Below are positions 47,220 through 55,946 of a stretch of DNA of 64,000 bases, piece after piece (position 1 is the stretch's first letter; each line of letters begins with the position of its first letter). A program made the position numbers and the translations under genes. The DNA comes from Bdellovibrionales bacterium Ga0074137. GTDB lineage: Bacteria > Bdellovibrionota > Bdellovibrionia > Bdellovibrionales > JAMPXM01. The notes under the pieces are model-generated. The model was not told where the DNA came from and did not search any database. It was given only the letters and a program-made list of their open reading frames with translations. The DNA lies in the NCBI GenBank assembly GCA_001464715.1, contig LNDT01000004.1, positions 1 to 64,000 of the forward strand, read 5' to 3'.

Positions 47220-48530
47220 ATGGGTTTCAACATATCCGATTTCCTATCAGAAGAAGACAAAGCGAAGCTTGCAGCGGGACTTCCGCCAGCATCGCCTACG
47301 GCATAGGAACCAGGTTGGTACGAGAGTCTTCTCGACCCAAAGGCTCAAGAAAACTACCGTGCGATGAAAAATCAAGCGAACGGTCAGACAGTTGCTGCTT
47401 CAGTAGCTCCAGCACCAACGACTTCGCTTGAAGATTTGTTGTAGGGCAGCAAAGAAGTGATCGAAGGCCCACGAATGGCTTCGAGTATGCGTATTCCAGA
47501 ATCGATTGCTCCAGAATCAAAACGAATCTCTGTTCCACGCGCTCCAACTGAATCACCAGCTATTCAAAGTGAACCCGAACAACCTCCAATGAATCCGTTG
47601 GTCAAGGACATGCTCGTTAAGAAGCATGGTCTTAGTGAGAAGTTTTCGCCTGAAAACAGATAGGCGATTGTAAAAGCCAATGAAGAAGACGCTTCTGGTA
47701 TAAACTGGAAAGCTGGTCTTGCTGCGCTTGGCGCGGGTATCGCTGGACGCGATGCTGCTGGTGCTGGCGGGTAGGTGCTTGCACGGCAAGATGCAGAACG
47801 TAAAGGAAAGCTCCAAGCGTTTGACGATGGTCGTAAGACGGCTGTTGATAATCGATCTTTCGAACTTTCCGAGAAAGAGGCAATGAATAAGGCCGAACAG
47901 TCGGACCCGAATTCAAATGCTTCAAAAGCGTTCCGCGATTCTATCAAGTCGAACTTTCCGCGTATCGCTGACTCGTTTGGTAAGAACTGGGAAAACGTCA
48001 CAGCATCAGACCAGGCATTGATTTTCAAACCTTTGGAACTCAAAGAGCAGATCGAAGGTCGTAAACAGACTGCTGCTCTTTTGGCTGAATCTCGCAGAGA
48101 TGCTCAAGGTGTCAAAGCAGACGAGAAGAACGAAAAAAAGAAAGCGGCGATGTTTGAAATCGAAGACCGTCGAACCAACATCAACGCTAACATCGATGCA
48201 CTTGATAAGATGATTGAAGATAACGGAACCTATGAGACTTTTGGTTCACATAACCAAGATTTAGACCGTTTGGTTGACCAAATCGCTACCGATATGGCCA
48301 AGCTTCAAGATCCAACATCAGTTGCAAGACCAGCGGAAGTTGACCAGATAAAACGTACACTCGTGAAACCTGGTTTCCAGAATTCAAACAGCACTGCCCG
48401 TGACATCCTAAAGAACTTTCGAGGCGAAGTTGCCAGACGCGCAGACGGTGCCTATAAGATTCGCGGCCTGTCGCTTCCAGGTAGTGACGCTCCAAAGTCT
48501 GAATCTAAGAAACCAAGCTGGGCAAAATAA
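47220..48530 (+). CDS. Internal virion protein, unknown (4 in-frame TAG)
   Basis: 436 aa; TAG at 47304, 47442, 47661 and 47772; stop TAA. GAGGG upstream. N-terminal third is Pro/Ser-rich and disordered; a short Gly/Ala-rich hydrophobic patch (INWKAGLAALGAGIAGRDAAGAGG-TAG) may insert into membrane; the rest is helical and charged (ARQDAERKGKLQ, VKADEKNEKKKAAMFEIEDRRTN). Consistent with an ejection protein. Confidence 0.7.
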
Positions 48531-50857
48531 TGGCTACTTTCAAAGTAAGAAATGAATCAGGTACGACGTTCGACGTTGATGCCGATAAACTACAGGACGC
48601 CGAAAAAGACGGTTTCCTTCCAGTCGTATCAAACGGTTCAGAAGAACACCGTGTTTCAACGGCTGACATTGCTGCTGCTTAGAAAGATGGTTTCAAGCCG
48701 TTGATGGCGACTCCGAATGTTTCTGGCACTGAATCCGCATTGCGTGGCGCTGCTCAAGGTCTTTCTTTGGGCTTCGCTGACGAAATCACTGGCGGCGTTG
48801 AATCGCTCCTGTCTGACAAAACGTATGACCAGGCTAGAAACGAATCTCGCGAAAACTATTAGAACGCAGAACAAGCGAATCCTGGAACCTACCTTGCTGG
48901 TCAAGTAGGCGGCGGTTTAGCTACGGCGTTCGTTCCAGGATTGAATGTCTAGAAAGCCGCAACGATGGGTGGACGTGCTGCCCTAGCTTAGGGGCTTGGT
49001 GCTGCTTCTGGCGTTGGTATGTCTGAAGAAGAAACGGCTGCTGGATTGGCAAAAGATGCAGCTATCGGCGGCGTCATGGGTGGAGCTTTGCAATATGGCG
49101 GCGACAAGCTAGTCCAAGTTTAGAAGCCAATCGTCAATCGTGGAATGGCCAAAGGCAAAGAGCTATTGGGCCGTGCTGGTGAAGTATTGGACGACAAGGT
49201 TCTGCCACAAGTCGGTAAGGCTGTTTCGAACATCGATCCAGAAGACACGAGCTACTATCTGAAAAATGCCGCATCTGTAAACGATGAAGCTGGAACCATC
49301 GAAGGCGTTAAGTCGCAAGTCGATGACGTTCTTTCGGGCGTTACCAATCAAAAGGACAAAGCAAAGGACGCCTTCGATAGTCTTTCAAGACAAGGCAGCG
49401 ATGCTTTGGCTGATGAACGCTATTCGTCACGACTCATCAAAGACGAAACTAAGGGCTTGTTTGACGACCAAGTTCGTCGCTCAACGGAAGCACTGGAAAA
49501 AAAGACGCTTGCACCTATTCGAGATAAAATCTTGGAAGGTATGGACGAACTCAAAGCCAAAGTGAGTTATCAATCAACAGAAGCATTCCAAATTTTGGAA
49601 AACGCTGGAAAGCGTGCGCCAGACGTTCAAGTTCAAATCAAACCCGTCATTTCCGAAATTGAACGCGGAATAGAGAATCTCAAAGTCGGCGGCGTTGCAG
49701 TTTCGGATTCGGCAAATAATTCACTTCGAAACCTTGAAGGTTTGAAAGCTCGTTTGGAATCCATTCCTGATGGCATGGTCTCATTGAAAGACGGCAAACG
49801 AATCATCCAATCTTTGGATGCGGACCAAATCTTCTCAAACGAGAAGGGCGCGTTTGCGCCAGAAGCTGATGCTGTCAAAGCTCAAGCAAGACATCTGTTC
49901 GATCAACAGTTGAAACGCTTGGTTCCAGCCTACGGCGAGAAAATGGAGAAAGTCGCTGCTGACACGGCACTACTTTCGGAAATGTCTCAAGGTTGGAGCA
50001 CTGAAGGTTCAGTCATCAACCGCTTGAATCAACTCACGACTGAGAAAGGTCGCTTAGTTGATCTTCCACGATTGAAACGATTCCAAGAAGCGACAGGTAT
50101 AAAGTTTGAGTCTGAGATTCAAGACTATCTGAAGTCCCGTCAGGTATTGGATTCGGAAGTTGGCTATGACGCTTTCAAGAAAACTCTTCCAGGCTATGAG
50201 CCAATGGTTCAGGCCAGCGATAACGCAAAACGATTGTCTGATCCAGCTGTGCGCCGTTCTTTGGAATAGGAAGTCGCATCGTCGCCACAAGCCAAAGCAC
50301 TCGAAGAGGCGCTATAGGAAGCTGACCGTATTCGTGGCTGGTCTACTGGCAATTCTGAGTCACGCCTAAAAGCGTTGATGCAGGATCGAAACAACATCGA
50401 AAATGAGAAAGTTGCGCAGTACATTTCTGAGAAGGTCGGTCTCAACCTTCCAGAGAAACTCAAACGAATGCAAGTTCGCGACGGTTTCAACAAAGCCGAT
50501 GCTAACGGCTCTAGAAAGACGCTGTAGGGCGCATTGACGGGACGATTCGTCGGCAAGTTGATCGGCGGTACAGCTGGATTCGCAGCAGGTGAAGCTATCG
50601 GTGACGATGCAGGTGGAGCAGTGGGCGCGTTGGCTGGATTCAGTCTTGACCGTTCGTCTGGTCCAATCTTCAAAGCGTTATTGGATGGAAGGCTAGCGGC
50701 ACCAAATGCAATCGCTGCACTTTCAAAAACACTCGGTAAGTTCGCAAAGCCTTTGGCTGAAGCTGCTGCACGCGGAAACCAATCCTTAGCAGCGACGCAC
50801 TTCCTGCTTTCACGAAACCCCGAATACCAGAAGCTCACGCAAGAGAAGAAGAAATGA
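48530..50857 (+). CDS. Large internal virion / DNA-ejection protein (8 in-frame TAG)
   Basis: 775 aa; TAG at 48680, 48860, 48950, 48989, 49121, 50267, 50315 and 50525; stop TGA. Contains GAAQGLSLGFADEITGG and NPGTYLAGQVGGGLATAF, a membrane-active block often seen near the N-terminus of such phage proteins; a long helical centre; and a Gly/Ala-rich C-terminal hydrophobic segment (GRFVGKLIGGTAGFAAGEAIGDDAGGAVGALAG). RENY-TAG-NAEQANPG and KALEEAL-TAG-EADR read best with Gln. Probably injected with the DNA to span the host envelope. Confidence 0.76.
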
Positions 50858-51168
50858 CAAGCAAACGTGATTCAGAAAGACAGATCCTAGATCAGTTGGA
50901 AAAACTCGACAGCAAAGTTGATAAGCTCGATGACCGCTTAGGGTCGATGGACAAGACGCTCGTTAGACAGGAAGAGAATCTGCGTCAACACATGTATCGA
51001 ACAGAACTACTTGAAGAGAGTCTGAAGAGTTTGAAAGCTGACGTTAAGCCTGCTCAACATTTCGTCGTGAAGGCAGAAGGCATTCTCAAATTCGTCGGCA
51101 TCGTTTAGCTGGTTGTGGGCATCATTGCGGGCATCGTTAAGATCGTGAGTCTCTATCATGGCGGTTGA
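50854..51168 (+). CDS. Holin-like membrane protein (1 in-frame TAG)
   Basis: 104 aa; TAG at 51106; stop TGA. Residues 1-65 are a charged coiled coil (LEKLDSKVDKLDDRLGSMDK), then one C-terminal transmembrane helix KFVGIV-TAG-LVVGIIAGIVKIV that contains the TAG. Without readthrough the helix is cut after a few residues and the protein cannot anchor. It overlaps the ejection-protein stop and the endolysin start, so a lysis role (holin or spanin-like) is inferred from position and topology. Confidence 0.7.
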
Positions 51169-51568
51169 AGTCTTAAAGCTTGAGGATTGGATTTCGTCTA
51201 GCGACAAGTATCCAGAACGAGCCGCAGAAATTACCGACGATGTTCGAGAGGCCGCAGTTGTTTTGGTTTCGAAACTGAACCTGCTACTTGCGTAGCTTGG
51301 AATCTAGAATGTCGTTGTCAGTTCTGGTTTCAGACCTGCATCGGTGAACTCTAAAACGCCCAACGCCGCCAAAAGATCAGCGCACATGTCTGGCAAGGCA
51401 ATCGACCTTGAAGACAAAGACGGCTCTATCAAAGCGCTCATCCAAGCCAATCCAGAACTTCTCAGAAACTTTGGTCTCTTTATGGAAGACGCCGCATCGA
51501 CGCCAACTTGGTGTCACATCGACTGCGTCATTCGAGCAGACCGTCCATCGCGGACCTTTAAGCCTTAA
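51158..51568 (+). CDS. Endolysin, peptidase M15-like (2 in-frame TAG)
   Basis: 136 aa; TAG at 51293 and 51305; stop TAA. Motifs of D,D/L,D-carboxypeptidase-type M15 peptidases: SSGFRPASVNSKTPN, the zinc-ligand block RSAHMSGKAIDLED (His and Asp) and TPTWCHIDC (His). The whole catalytic part follows both TAGs, in LLLA-TAG-LGI-TAG-NVVV, so lysis enzyme is made only under suppression. Cleaves peptidoglycan cross-links at the end of infection. Confidence 0.85.
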
Positions 51569-51647
51569 GCCCTAGGAAATCAGGTCGCATCTTGTATTGA
51601 ATTGAGTCAATTCCTTGGCTCAGTAGTTCTCAGATCACGCCGATAAG

Positions 51648-52103
51648 TTGGGAATGGGTCGCATCGAAAGACGCTTCAATAAATTCATTTCCAAACTCAT
51701 TTGGTCGCTCATTACGCTTCCATTCAGGCTCGTATTTTCACTTCTTATTTGGATTTTTTCGACTTCTGGTGCGCGCCATACATCAGACGGCTACATAATG
51801 AAGAAGTCTTCAATGGGCACGGACCAGTACGAACATCGCCTAGTTGCAGAAGAGATTTTAGAAAGACGACTAGTTTTTGGTGAAGTCGTTCACCATATCA
51901 ACGGTCGTCGAGACGATAACAGACCTGAAAATCTTTGCGTCATGTCCCGTGTGAACCACGACCGTTACCATGCTTGGTACGATTGGATTCACAAAACCTA
52001 TGGGCGTTATCCGAAACGTCAAACTCAGCTTAAAAAGCTAAGAGAAGACTTCAACGGCATTTTACTGGAAGACGTCGTCAAATCGGGTAGGCTATTCGGG
52101 TGA
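51648..52103 (+). CDS. HNH endonuclease with N-terminal membrane segment
   Basis: 151 aa. Residues about 15-40 are hydrophobic (LIWSLITLPFRLVFSLLIWIFSTSG); residues 50-110 are an HNH_3 domain (DGYIMKKSSMGTDQYEHRLVAEEIL, EVVHHINGRRDDNRPENLCVM). No TAG in frame; ends at TGA. ATG 51648 or 51654 may be the start. A membrane-tethered HNH nuclease in a prophage could act on incoming DNA, but a plain homing or packaging nuclease is equally possible. Confidence 0.75.
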   Translation: MGMGRIERRFNKFISKLIWSLITLPFRLVFSLLIWIFSTSGARHTSDGYIMKKSSMGTDQYEHRLVAEEILERRLVFGEVVHHINGRRDDNRPENLCVMSRVNHDRYHAWYDWIHKTYGRYPKRQTQLKKLREDFNGILLEDVVKSGRLFG

Positions 52104-52106
52104 GGG

Positions 52107-52265
52107 TTATTTGAACGTGGGTTCGTTCGCATTTTGCGCACGATAGCAAGCAGGGCAGACAGCAGGTGCCTTCTTCTTTGGATAGAGTCCAGACCATTTC
52201 CTACCGCACGTTTTACACTTCAAGATCTTAAGAGTAACGGTTTTTGGACGAAACTTGGGTTTCAC
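52107..52265 (-). CDS. Small zinc-ribbon protein
   Basis: 52 aa from GTG 52265, which overlaps the stop of the membrane-protein gene (GTGA). LKCKTCGRKW and AVCPACYRAQ form a CxxC-CxxC zinc ribbon. Ends at TAA; no in-frame TAG. Third gene of a leftward prophage trio facing the late operon. Function unknown. Confidence 0.6.
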   Translation of the reverse strand: MKPKFRPKTVTLKILKCKTCGRKWSGLYPKKKAPAVCPACYRAQNANEPTFK

Positions 52266-52390
52266 TTCTTGGAAACCGAACCAGCAAACAATCCGAGAAC
52301 TGCACCAAACAAATAGACCAAAAGCGTCAATGCAATTGGAACAACCGCACGAACGAAGAAATAAATAGCGATCAGCTTAATTATAATCAT
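52262..52390 (-). CDS. Small membrane protein of the reverse-strand trio
   Basis: 42 aa. One or two hydrophobic helices (residues 2-16 IIIKLIAIYFFVRAV; 17-38 VPIALTLLVYLFGAVLGLFAG), ending KK. Its ATG overlaps the lipoprotein TGA and its TGA overlaps the zinc-ribbon GTG, so the three are coupled. Possibly an exclusion or envelope protein (inference). Confidence 0.6.
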   Translation of the reverse strand: MIIIKLIAIYFFVRAVVPIALTLLVYLFGAVLGLFAGSVSKK

Positions 52391-52710
52391 GTTCCAACTC
52401 GCTGGAAGGTCGCAACACAGCCACTTTCACCCTTAATGGAAAGAACTCCAGTCGGTGACAGGTTCACGGTATTCGTGTCATAGGCGTCAACAGCTGGAAG
52501 CTCGCGAATAATACCAAGCTCAATAAATAGATGCGGCGGGGTAGCCACGCAATCGGACGCAATGACGTTGTAGCTACCGTCAAATTGGAAGGCCCGTGAA
52601 CTTGGATTTACGGCTGGCGGCGCACAGCCAGTCAATAGGTGCAGTGCCGTCAACAGCAGGACCATTGTCACAATCAAGTCGGCCTTCAAACTTCGTTTCG
52701 TCTCTTTCAT
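52387..52710 (-). CDS. Prophage lipoprotein
   Basis: 107 aa from ATG 52710, preceded by AAAGGAAACG; an upstream ATG at 52740 exists. Signal peptide VTMVLLLTALHL ends in the lipobox LTGC. The mature part has two Cys (NVIASDCVATPP, GESGCVATFQ) that could form a disulfide. First gene of the reverse trio; no TAG. Such prophage lipoproteins are often lysogenic-conversion genes (inference), for example blocking superinfection. Confidence 0.7.
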   Translation of the reverse strand: MKETKRSLKADLIVTMVLLLTALHLLTGCAPPAVNPSSRAFQFDGSYNVIASDCVATPPHLFIELGIIRELPAVDAYDTNTVNLSPTGVLSIKGESGCVATFQRVGT

Positions 52711-52852
52711 CTCGTTTCCTTTGCCCAGAGGGTCTTTCAAATAAGATTGCTACTGGACCAGTATAACGCGTTTCAGCAATAAAGTATACTTTCTAGTAAG
52801 CCTACAAGATTACCTTGATTTCCTTGGGTTTTTGGCCGAATCTGATCTTGAT

Positions 52853-53056
52853 ATGGCAAAAAAAGACATTGAGAAGGCTCTAAAAGAGCTAAAAGCTGCT
52901 GGTTACAAGGTTTCGACGCCCGTCGAAGACCTCGTAGTTAAGACGTTCAAGGTCCATAAGGACGTAGCGGCTGAGTTCTATAAGAAGATAGCCAGAGAAG
53001 ACCTTAAGGTTCAGGACGCAATCGAAGAAGCTATGAAGGATTGGGTGAAGAAGTGA
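52853..53056 (+). CDS. Ribbon-helix-helix-like small protein
   Basis: 67 aa from ATG 52853; no good ribosome-binding site is visible and a TTG at 52832 is possible. The second half fits a ribbon-helix-helix fold: strand VVKTFKVHKD, helix VAAEFYKKIAREDL and helix KVQDAIEEAMKDWVKK. Could be the DNA-binding regulator of lysogeny or of the reverse trio. Standard code; TGA stop. Confidence 0.55.
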   Translation: MAKKDIEKALKELKAAGYKVSTPVEDLVVKTFKVHKDVAAEFYKKIAREDLKVQDAIEEAMKDWVKK

Positions 53057-53157
53057 GTGACCGTATTGGACGTACAGAGCCCTGAAACCGCTAATCTCGA
53101 ACGTCATGTTAGAATCTAAGAGTGACTGACCAATGACGGGAAGTCCAGAGGATGACC

Positions 53158-53391
53158 ATGCAGCGATACGAAGCAATGACCTACACGGACGGCAAAATCG
53201 AACTCGAACCAGAGGCAGACGGTGACTTGTGTCTATACCGAGATGTCCAAAAACTTAAGAAGCAGCACCAGGCTGAACTAGCTAAAAAAGATGGAATTAT
53301 AGCGGCGTATGAAGCGGCTAGACCGAAAACGATTCGTGATCTTGCGGTTCAGGTCATCGAAGCTATGCGGCGGCTAGAGTCTAAGTCTTAG
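53158..53391 (+). CDS. Small prophage protein, unknown function
   Basis: 77 aa from ATG 53158 (AGAGG 7 nt upstream); an in-frame ATG at 53152 is closer to the site. Charged, helical C-terminal half (KKQHQAELAKKDGIIAAYEAARP). Stops at TAG; readthrough would add 11 residues including one more TAG before TGA at 53422. Located in the standard-code right end. Confidence 0.5.
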   Translation: MQRYEAMTYTDGKIELEPEADGDLCLYRDVQKLKKQHQAELAKKDGIIAAYEAARPKTIRDLAVQVIEAMRRLESKS

Positions 53392-53720
53392 ATCCTGGTT
53401 GGAGCGTTTTAGCTTCCACTCTGAAATCAAATCTCGATTTACTAAGTACCTGCAATGAATGCGTCATTCCGCGTTCTGGGCATTCGTTTTTTCTACCCAA
53501 CCGATTGGGTATGCTTCTGTTTCTGCCTGACGGGCATCGTCCTGTAGAAGCAGCGAAGCCGTCAAAAAACACTTATGTGATATAGACCAGAGTGTACCAA
53601 AAATCGCTTTCGCATTTTAGCCACTCATAATTCAGCGGTTCTCGCTGGATGCTTTGTCGCGTCCAAATCAAGCCAATCACACACCAAGCCTCGGCGTTTA
53701 TTCGTCTGAGGCTTTTTTCG
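53392..53720. other. Prophage right-end non-coding region with hairpins
   Basis: About 330 nt without a convincing gene. It holds a hairpin GAATGC/GCATTC with a T-tract (53457-53492), a perfect 7-bp dyad TACCCAA/TTGGGTA (53494-53511) and a terminator at 53686. One or more small RNAs are possible. Confidence 0.45.
53686..53719 (+). terminator. Intrinsic terminator near the prophage right end
   Basis: AAGCCTC pairs with GAGGCTT over a 15-nt loop and continues into TTTTTT. Insulates the prophage end. Confidence 0.75.
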
Positions 53721-53750
53721 TTTTCCCAGTCATTTAGCTATGGTAGACTT

Positions 53751-53762
53751 ACGGGTAGCACG
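53751..53762. promoter_or_regulatory. Probable integrase arm-type site (right)
   Basis: ACGGGTAGCACG is identical to the site at 23367-23378 near attL and lies 10 nt before attR. Confidence 0.5.
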
Positions 53763-53771
53763 TTTCAGACC

Positions 53772-53790
53772 TGCACAGACCACCATTTTT
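53772..53790. repeat. attR core
   Basis: TGCACAGACCACCATTTTT, identical to 23298-23316 at the tRNA-Val 3' end. Marks the right boundary of the prophage. Confidence 0.88.
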
Positions 53791-53837
53791 ACTTTTATCT
53801 CTTTAATTAAGACAATCTTACTTCGATCGCGCGACCC

Positions 53838-53960
53838 AGCCGCTTCCGCGGCTGACCCTCCGACGAAACTCGCTTCGCTTGTTCGCCTCGGGTGCGCATC
53901 ACATCAGAACGTGCCCCGCACGTTCTGATGCGCTTGCACGGTCGCAAGTTCGAGTCTTGC
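53838..53960. repeat. Palindromes and tRNA-Val T-arm fragment beside attR
   Basis: A hairpin AGCCGC/GCGGCT lies at 53838-53853. A long inverted repeat centred near 53915 joins CATCAGAACGTGC to GCACGTTCTGATG around CC/CCC. It is followed at 53940-53960 by 21 nt identical to the T-arm of tRNA-Val (23280-23300), but the acceptor and CCA are missing. This looks like the scar of an earlier integration at the same tRNA. Confidence 0.55.
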
Positions 53961-54000
53961 CCCTGCGACGGGCTTGGGTGGTTCTGTATGTTTTTCGGCG

Positions 54001-54924
54001 TTATTTGAGTAGTTGTGTGCTGCTTGGGCTTTCGGTGATGTTTAGACGGAAGCTTGAGAGGGCGAACGGCGCGATGTTGACGTAGTATTCGTTTTGCTCG
54101 AGCAGGATATCGCAGAACTGATTTGTGGTTGCATCGACCTCGTTGAAAATGAAATCAACGAAGTTTTCTTCTTTGAAATCGCCAGCCAGCGCCTGGAAAG
54201 TTTCAAGACTTCGTGGGCGGCCCAATACGTCGGGGCGGATGTCGCTTCTTCTGACGGCGCGTACGAATGTCGCGGGTGTACTCAGTCTCACTCTTGAAGA
54301 ATTAAGAAGGGACCGAACAAAGAGGTCGTCCTCGAGTTTCAATTTGAGCGACATTCTCCCAATCTTCCACGCGCCCTGGTAAACCTGATTTTTAAGAAGT
54401 TCGGTATAGGCTTCTTTCTCTTTCTTATTTGTTGTCTCTCGCAGGAGGTCCAAAACCGGAATGATCGATGTTCGGTAACTTTGACACTTCTCGGTCCACG
54501 TTGAGCCCGCGTAGTTTGTCAGAACACTGATCTGCGGATTTATCGAAGTAAGATTAATTTCTGCTGAAAACTGACCTGGCGTGACGATCGAGTAGCCAGT
54601 TTTGGTATCTTGATAAACACGGTGATTTCCAAAATCCAGAAGGTTGGTGACGGATAAGCTGACGTCCTTATCTAGAGGCATCGCAGGCTCACCAGGCGCA
54701 GCTGCCACGGTGGTCGTCGATGTCGTCGGCGGCAGTTTCGGGCCAGAGCCACCGGTCGCAGGTGCTTGAGATGCAGGGTTTCCGCCGACGCCCGAGCTTT
54801 CCTCACAAGCCGTGAGAAGTCCGAGGCAAGAAAAGGCCGTGAGCGTGGCGATACAAGTTGAAAGGACTTTAAGCGGTTGCTGAAACAAGAAGGACCTCCG
54901 GTTTGATAGGGCGGCTTTCGCCAT
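54001..54924 (-). CDS. Lipoprotein of unknown function
   Basis: 307 aa from ATG 54924 (start uncertain; the frame stays open to 55065). Signal peptide LSTCIATLTAFSCLG ends in the lipobox LLTAC, then a Gly/Ser/Thr/Pro-rich linker and a mixed alpha/beta domain with the phrases TNLLDFGNHRVYQDTKTGYS and ILLEQNEYYVNIAPF. Ends at TAA. First host gene after the prophage. No family recognised. Confidence 0.7.
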   Translation of the reverse strand: MAKAALSNRRSFLFQQPLKVLSTCIATLTAFSCLGLLTACEESSGVGGNPASQAPATGGSGPKLPPTTSTTTVAAAPGEPAMPLDKDVSLSVTNLLDFGNHRVYQDTKTGYSIVTPGQFSAEINLTSINPQISVLTNYAGSTWTEKCQSYRTSIIPVLDLLRETTNKKEKEAYTELLKNQVYQGAWKIGRMSLKLKLEDDLFVRSLLNSSRVRLSTPATFVRAVRRSDIRPDVLGRPRSLETFQALAGDFKEENFVDFIFNEVDATTNQFCDILLEQNEYYVNIAPFALSSFRLNITESPSSTQLLK

Positions 54925-55178
54925 CGTACCGTGGGCCGAAATGCAATCGTGAGCCCGCGATCGGGCACTCATGATGTTGCATTTAATGAGAGAAGAACAA
55001 TTGCAAGCTTGGTTCAGTAGCAATCCGCACCGGCGACGCACGCAGCGGCCGGTCAATATTTTCAATCAGTGCCAATACGCACTGTCGCGAGAAAAAGTCT
55101 AGGGAGCCGAGATCACATAGGTTTCTAAACTATACTTCAAATACTTCCGACAGAGCTCGACCTTGACGGACTCGGTCG

Positions 55179-55859
55179 CTATTCGGCCGTCGACTCGTTG
55201 TGAAGTGTGATGCTGACGGACGCTCGTCCCGGGCTACTTACGGCTTGAAAGATCGCACCGGCGACAATCGCTGGATCCAGCGGAACAATTCCTGTTCGAT
55301 TTAAAACATCATCAGCCTTTAGATTCAAAAGACGAGCTTTAATATTGGCGAAGTTCGTTCGAACGAAACCTGGCTCAATCAGAACGATCTTCGATCTTGA
55401 ATTCAAATGAAGTTGAGCCTGCCGAAAAAAATCAGACAGCATTCGTTTTGCACAGATATATTGGTATCTCGACGAATCCATGTAGACCCCGGGCAAGACA
55501 CTGATTTGCCCGCTAAGTGAGCCAATAACGACAAAATGCTCAAGCTCTTTCTTTGCCTCAAAGGCTTCGAACAGATCGACGACGGACAAAACGAATTCAT
55601 TGATCGCTTCGGTCATCGAAGTGTCTTTAGAAGGGTACCTTCCAAAGGACGAAATAACTATGTTCGGCGTCGTTTGACTGACAAGTTCTCGCCGAAATTC
55701 AGCCGAACACAAATCTCCGTAGATGGTTTTGCCAATTCCTGAATCTGAGCTCTTCTGTCGGTGCACACTTGTCACCGCGTATTCAGCACTGTTACTGAAG
55801 GCTCCAGCGCAAGCTTGTCCAATGCCCCCCGAACCACCAAGAATCAAAACCTGCTTCAT
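55179..55859 (-). CDS. Short-chain dehydrogenase/reductase
   Basis: 226 aa. NAD(P)-binding Rossmann motif LILGGSGGIGQACAGAF at the N-terminus, NIVISSFG at the position of the family's NNAG motif, catalytic Ser in VVIGSLSGQ and the YxxxK motif as YQYICAKRM. IEPGFVRTNFA follows as usual. The substrate cannot be told. Monocistronic. Confidence 0.88.
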   Translation of the reverse strand: MKQVLILGGSGGIGQACAGAFSNSAEYAVTSVHRQKSSDSGIGKTIYGDLCSAEFRRELVSQTTPNIVISSFGRYPSKDTSMTEAINEFVLSVVDLFEAFEAKKELEHFVVIGSLSGQISVLPGVYMDSSRYQYICAKRMLSDFFRQAQLHLNSRSKIVLIEPGFVRTNFANIKARLLNLKADDVLNRTGIVPLDPAIVAGAIFQAVSSPGRASVSITLHNESTAE

Positions 55860-55946
55860 GTGTTGGTTCCCGCTAAACTTTCTAGTTGTTGTAAGTAAAC
55901 ATAGTACTTAGAATTACAGCTGAACTTCTGGTTCAAAGCAACGGCG

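Larger units (their letters stand above)
23298..53790. mobile_element. Podovirus-like prophage with amber-recoded late genes
   Basis: About 30.5 kb bounded by a 19-bp direct repeat (TGCACAGACCACCATTTTT) at the 3' end of tRNA-Val and at 53772-53790. Order: integrase, replication initiator, small early genes, CUA tRNA, HNH, small genes, terminase, portal, scaffold, capsid, fibre, tail and ejection proteins, holin-like protein, endolysin, accessory genes. All morphogenesis modules are present if TAG is read as sense, so the element looks complete rather than decayed. The phage carries no polymerase, repressor of the CI type or release factor that I can see. Confidence 0.93.

Noticed and set aside
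28918-51568. Decaying prophage with many nonsense mutations
   Set aside because: Random decay would give TAA, TGA and frameshifts as well. All internal breaks are TAG, frames stay aligned, ribosome-binding sites and gene overlaps are intact, and a CUA tRNA is present.
28918-51568. Pyrrolysine or selenocysteine insertion at stop codons
   Set aside because: No pylS/pylBCD or sel genes are visible, TAG (not TGA) is used, sites are far too many, and no local stem-loop accompanies them. The tRNA does not have the tRNA-Pyl shape (short D-loop and compact core are not evident; it has a long variable arm).
53940-53960. A second functional tRNA-Val next to attR
   Set aside because: Only the T-arm is present; no matching acceptor, D-arm or anticodon arm can be folded upstream, and CCA is absent.
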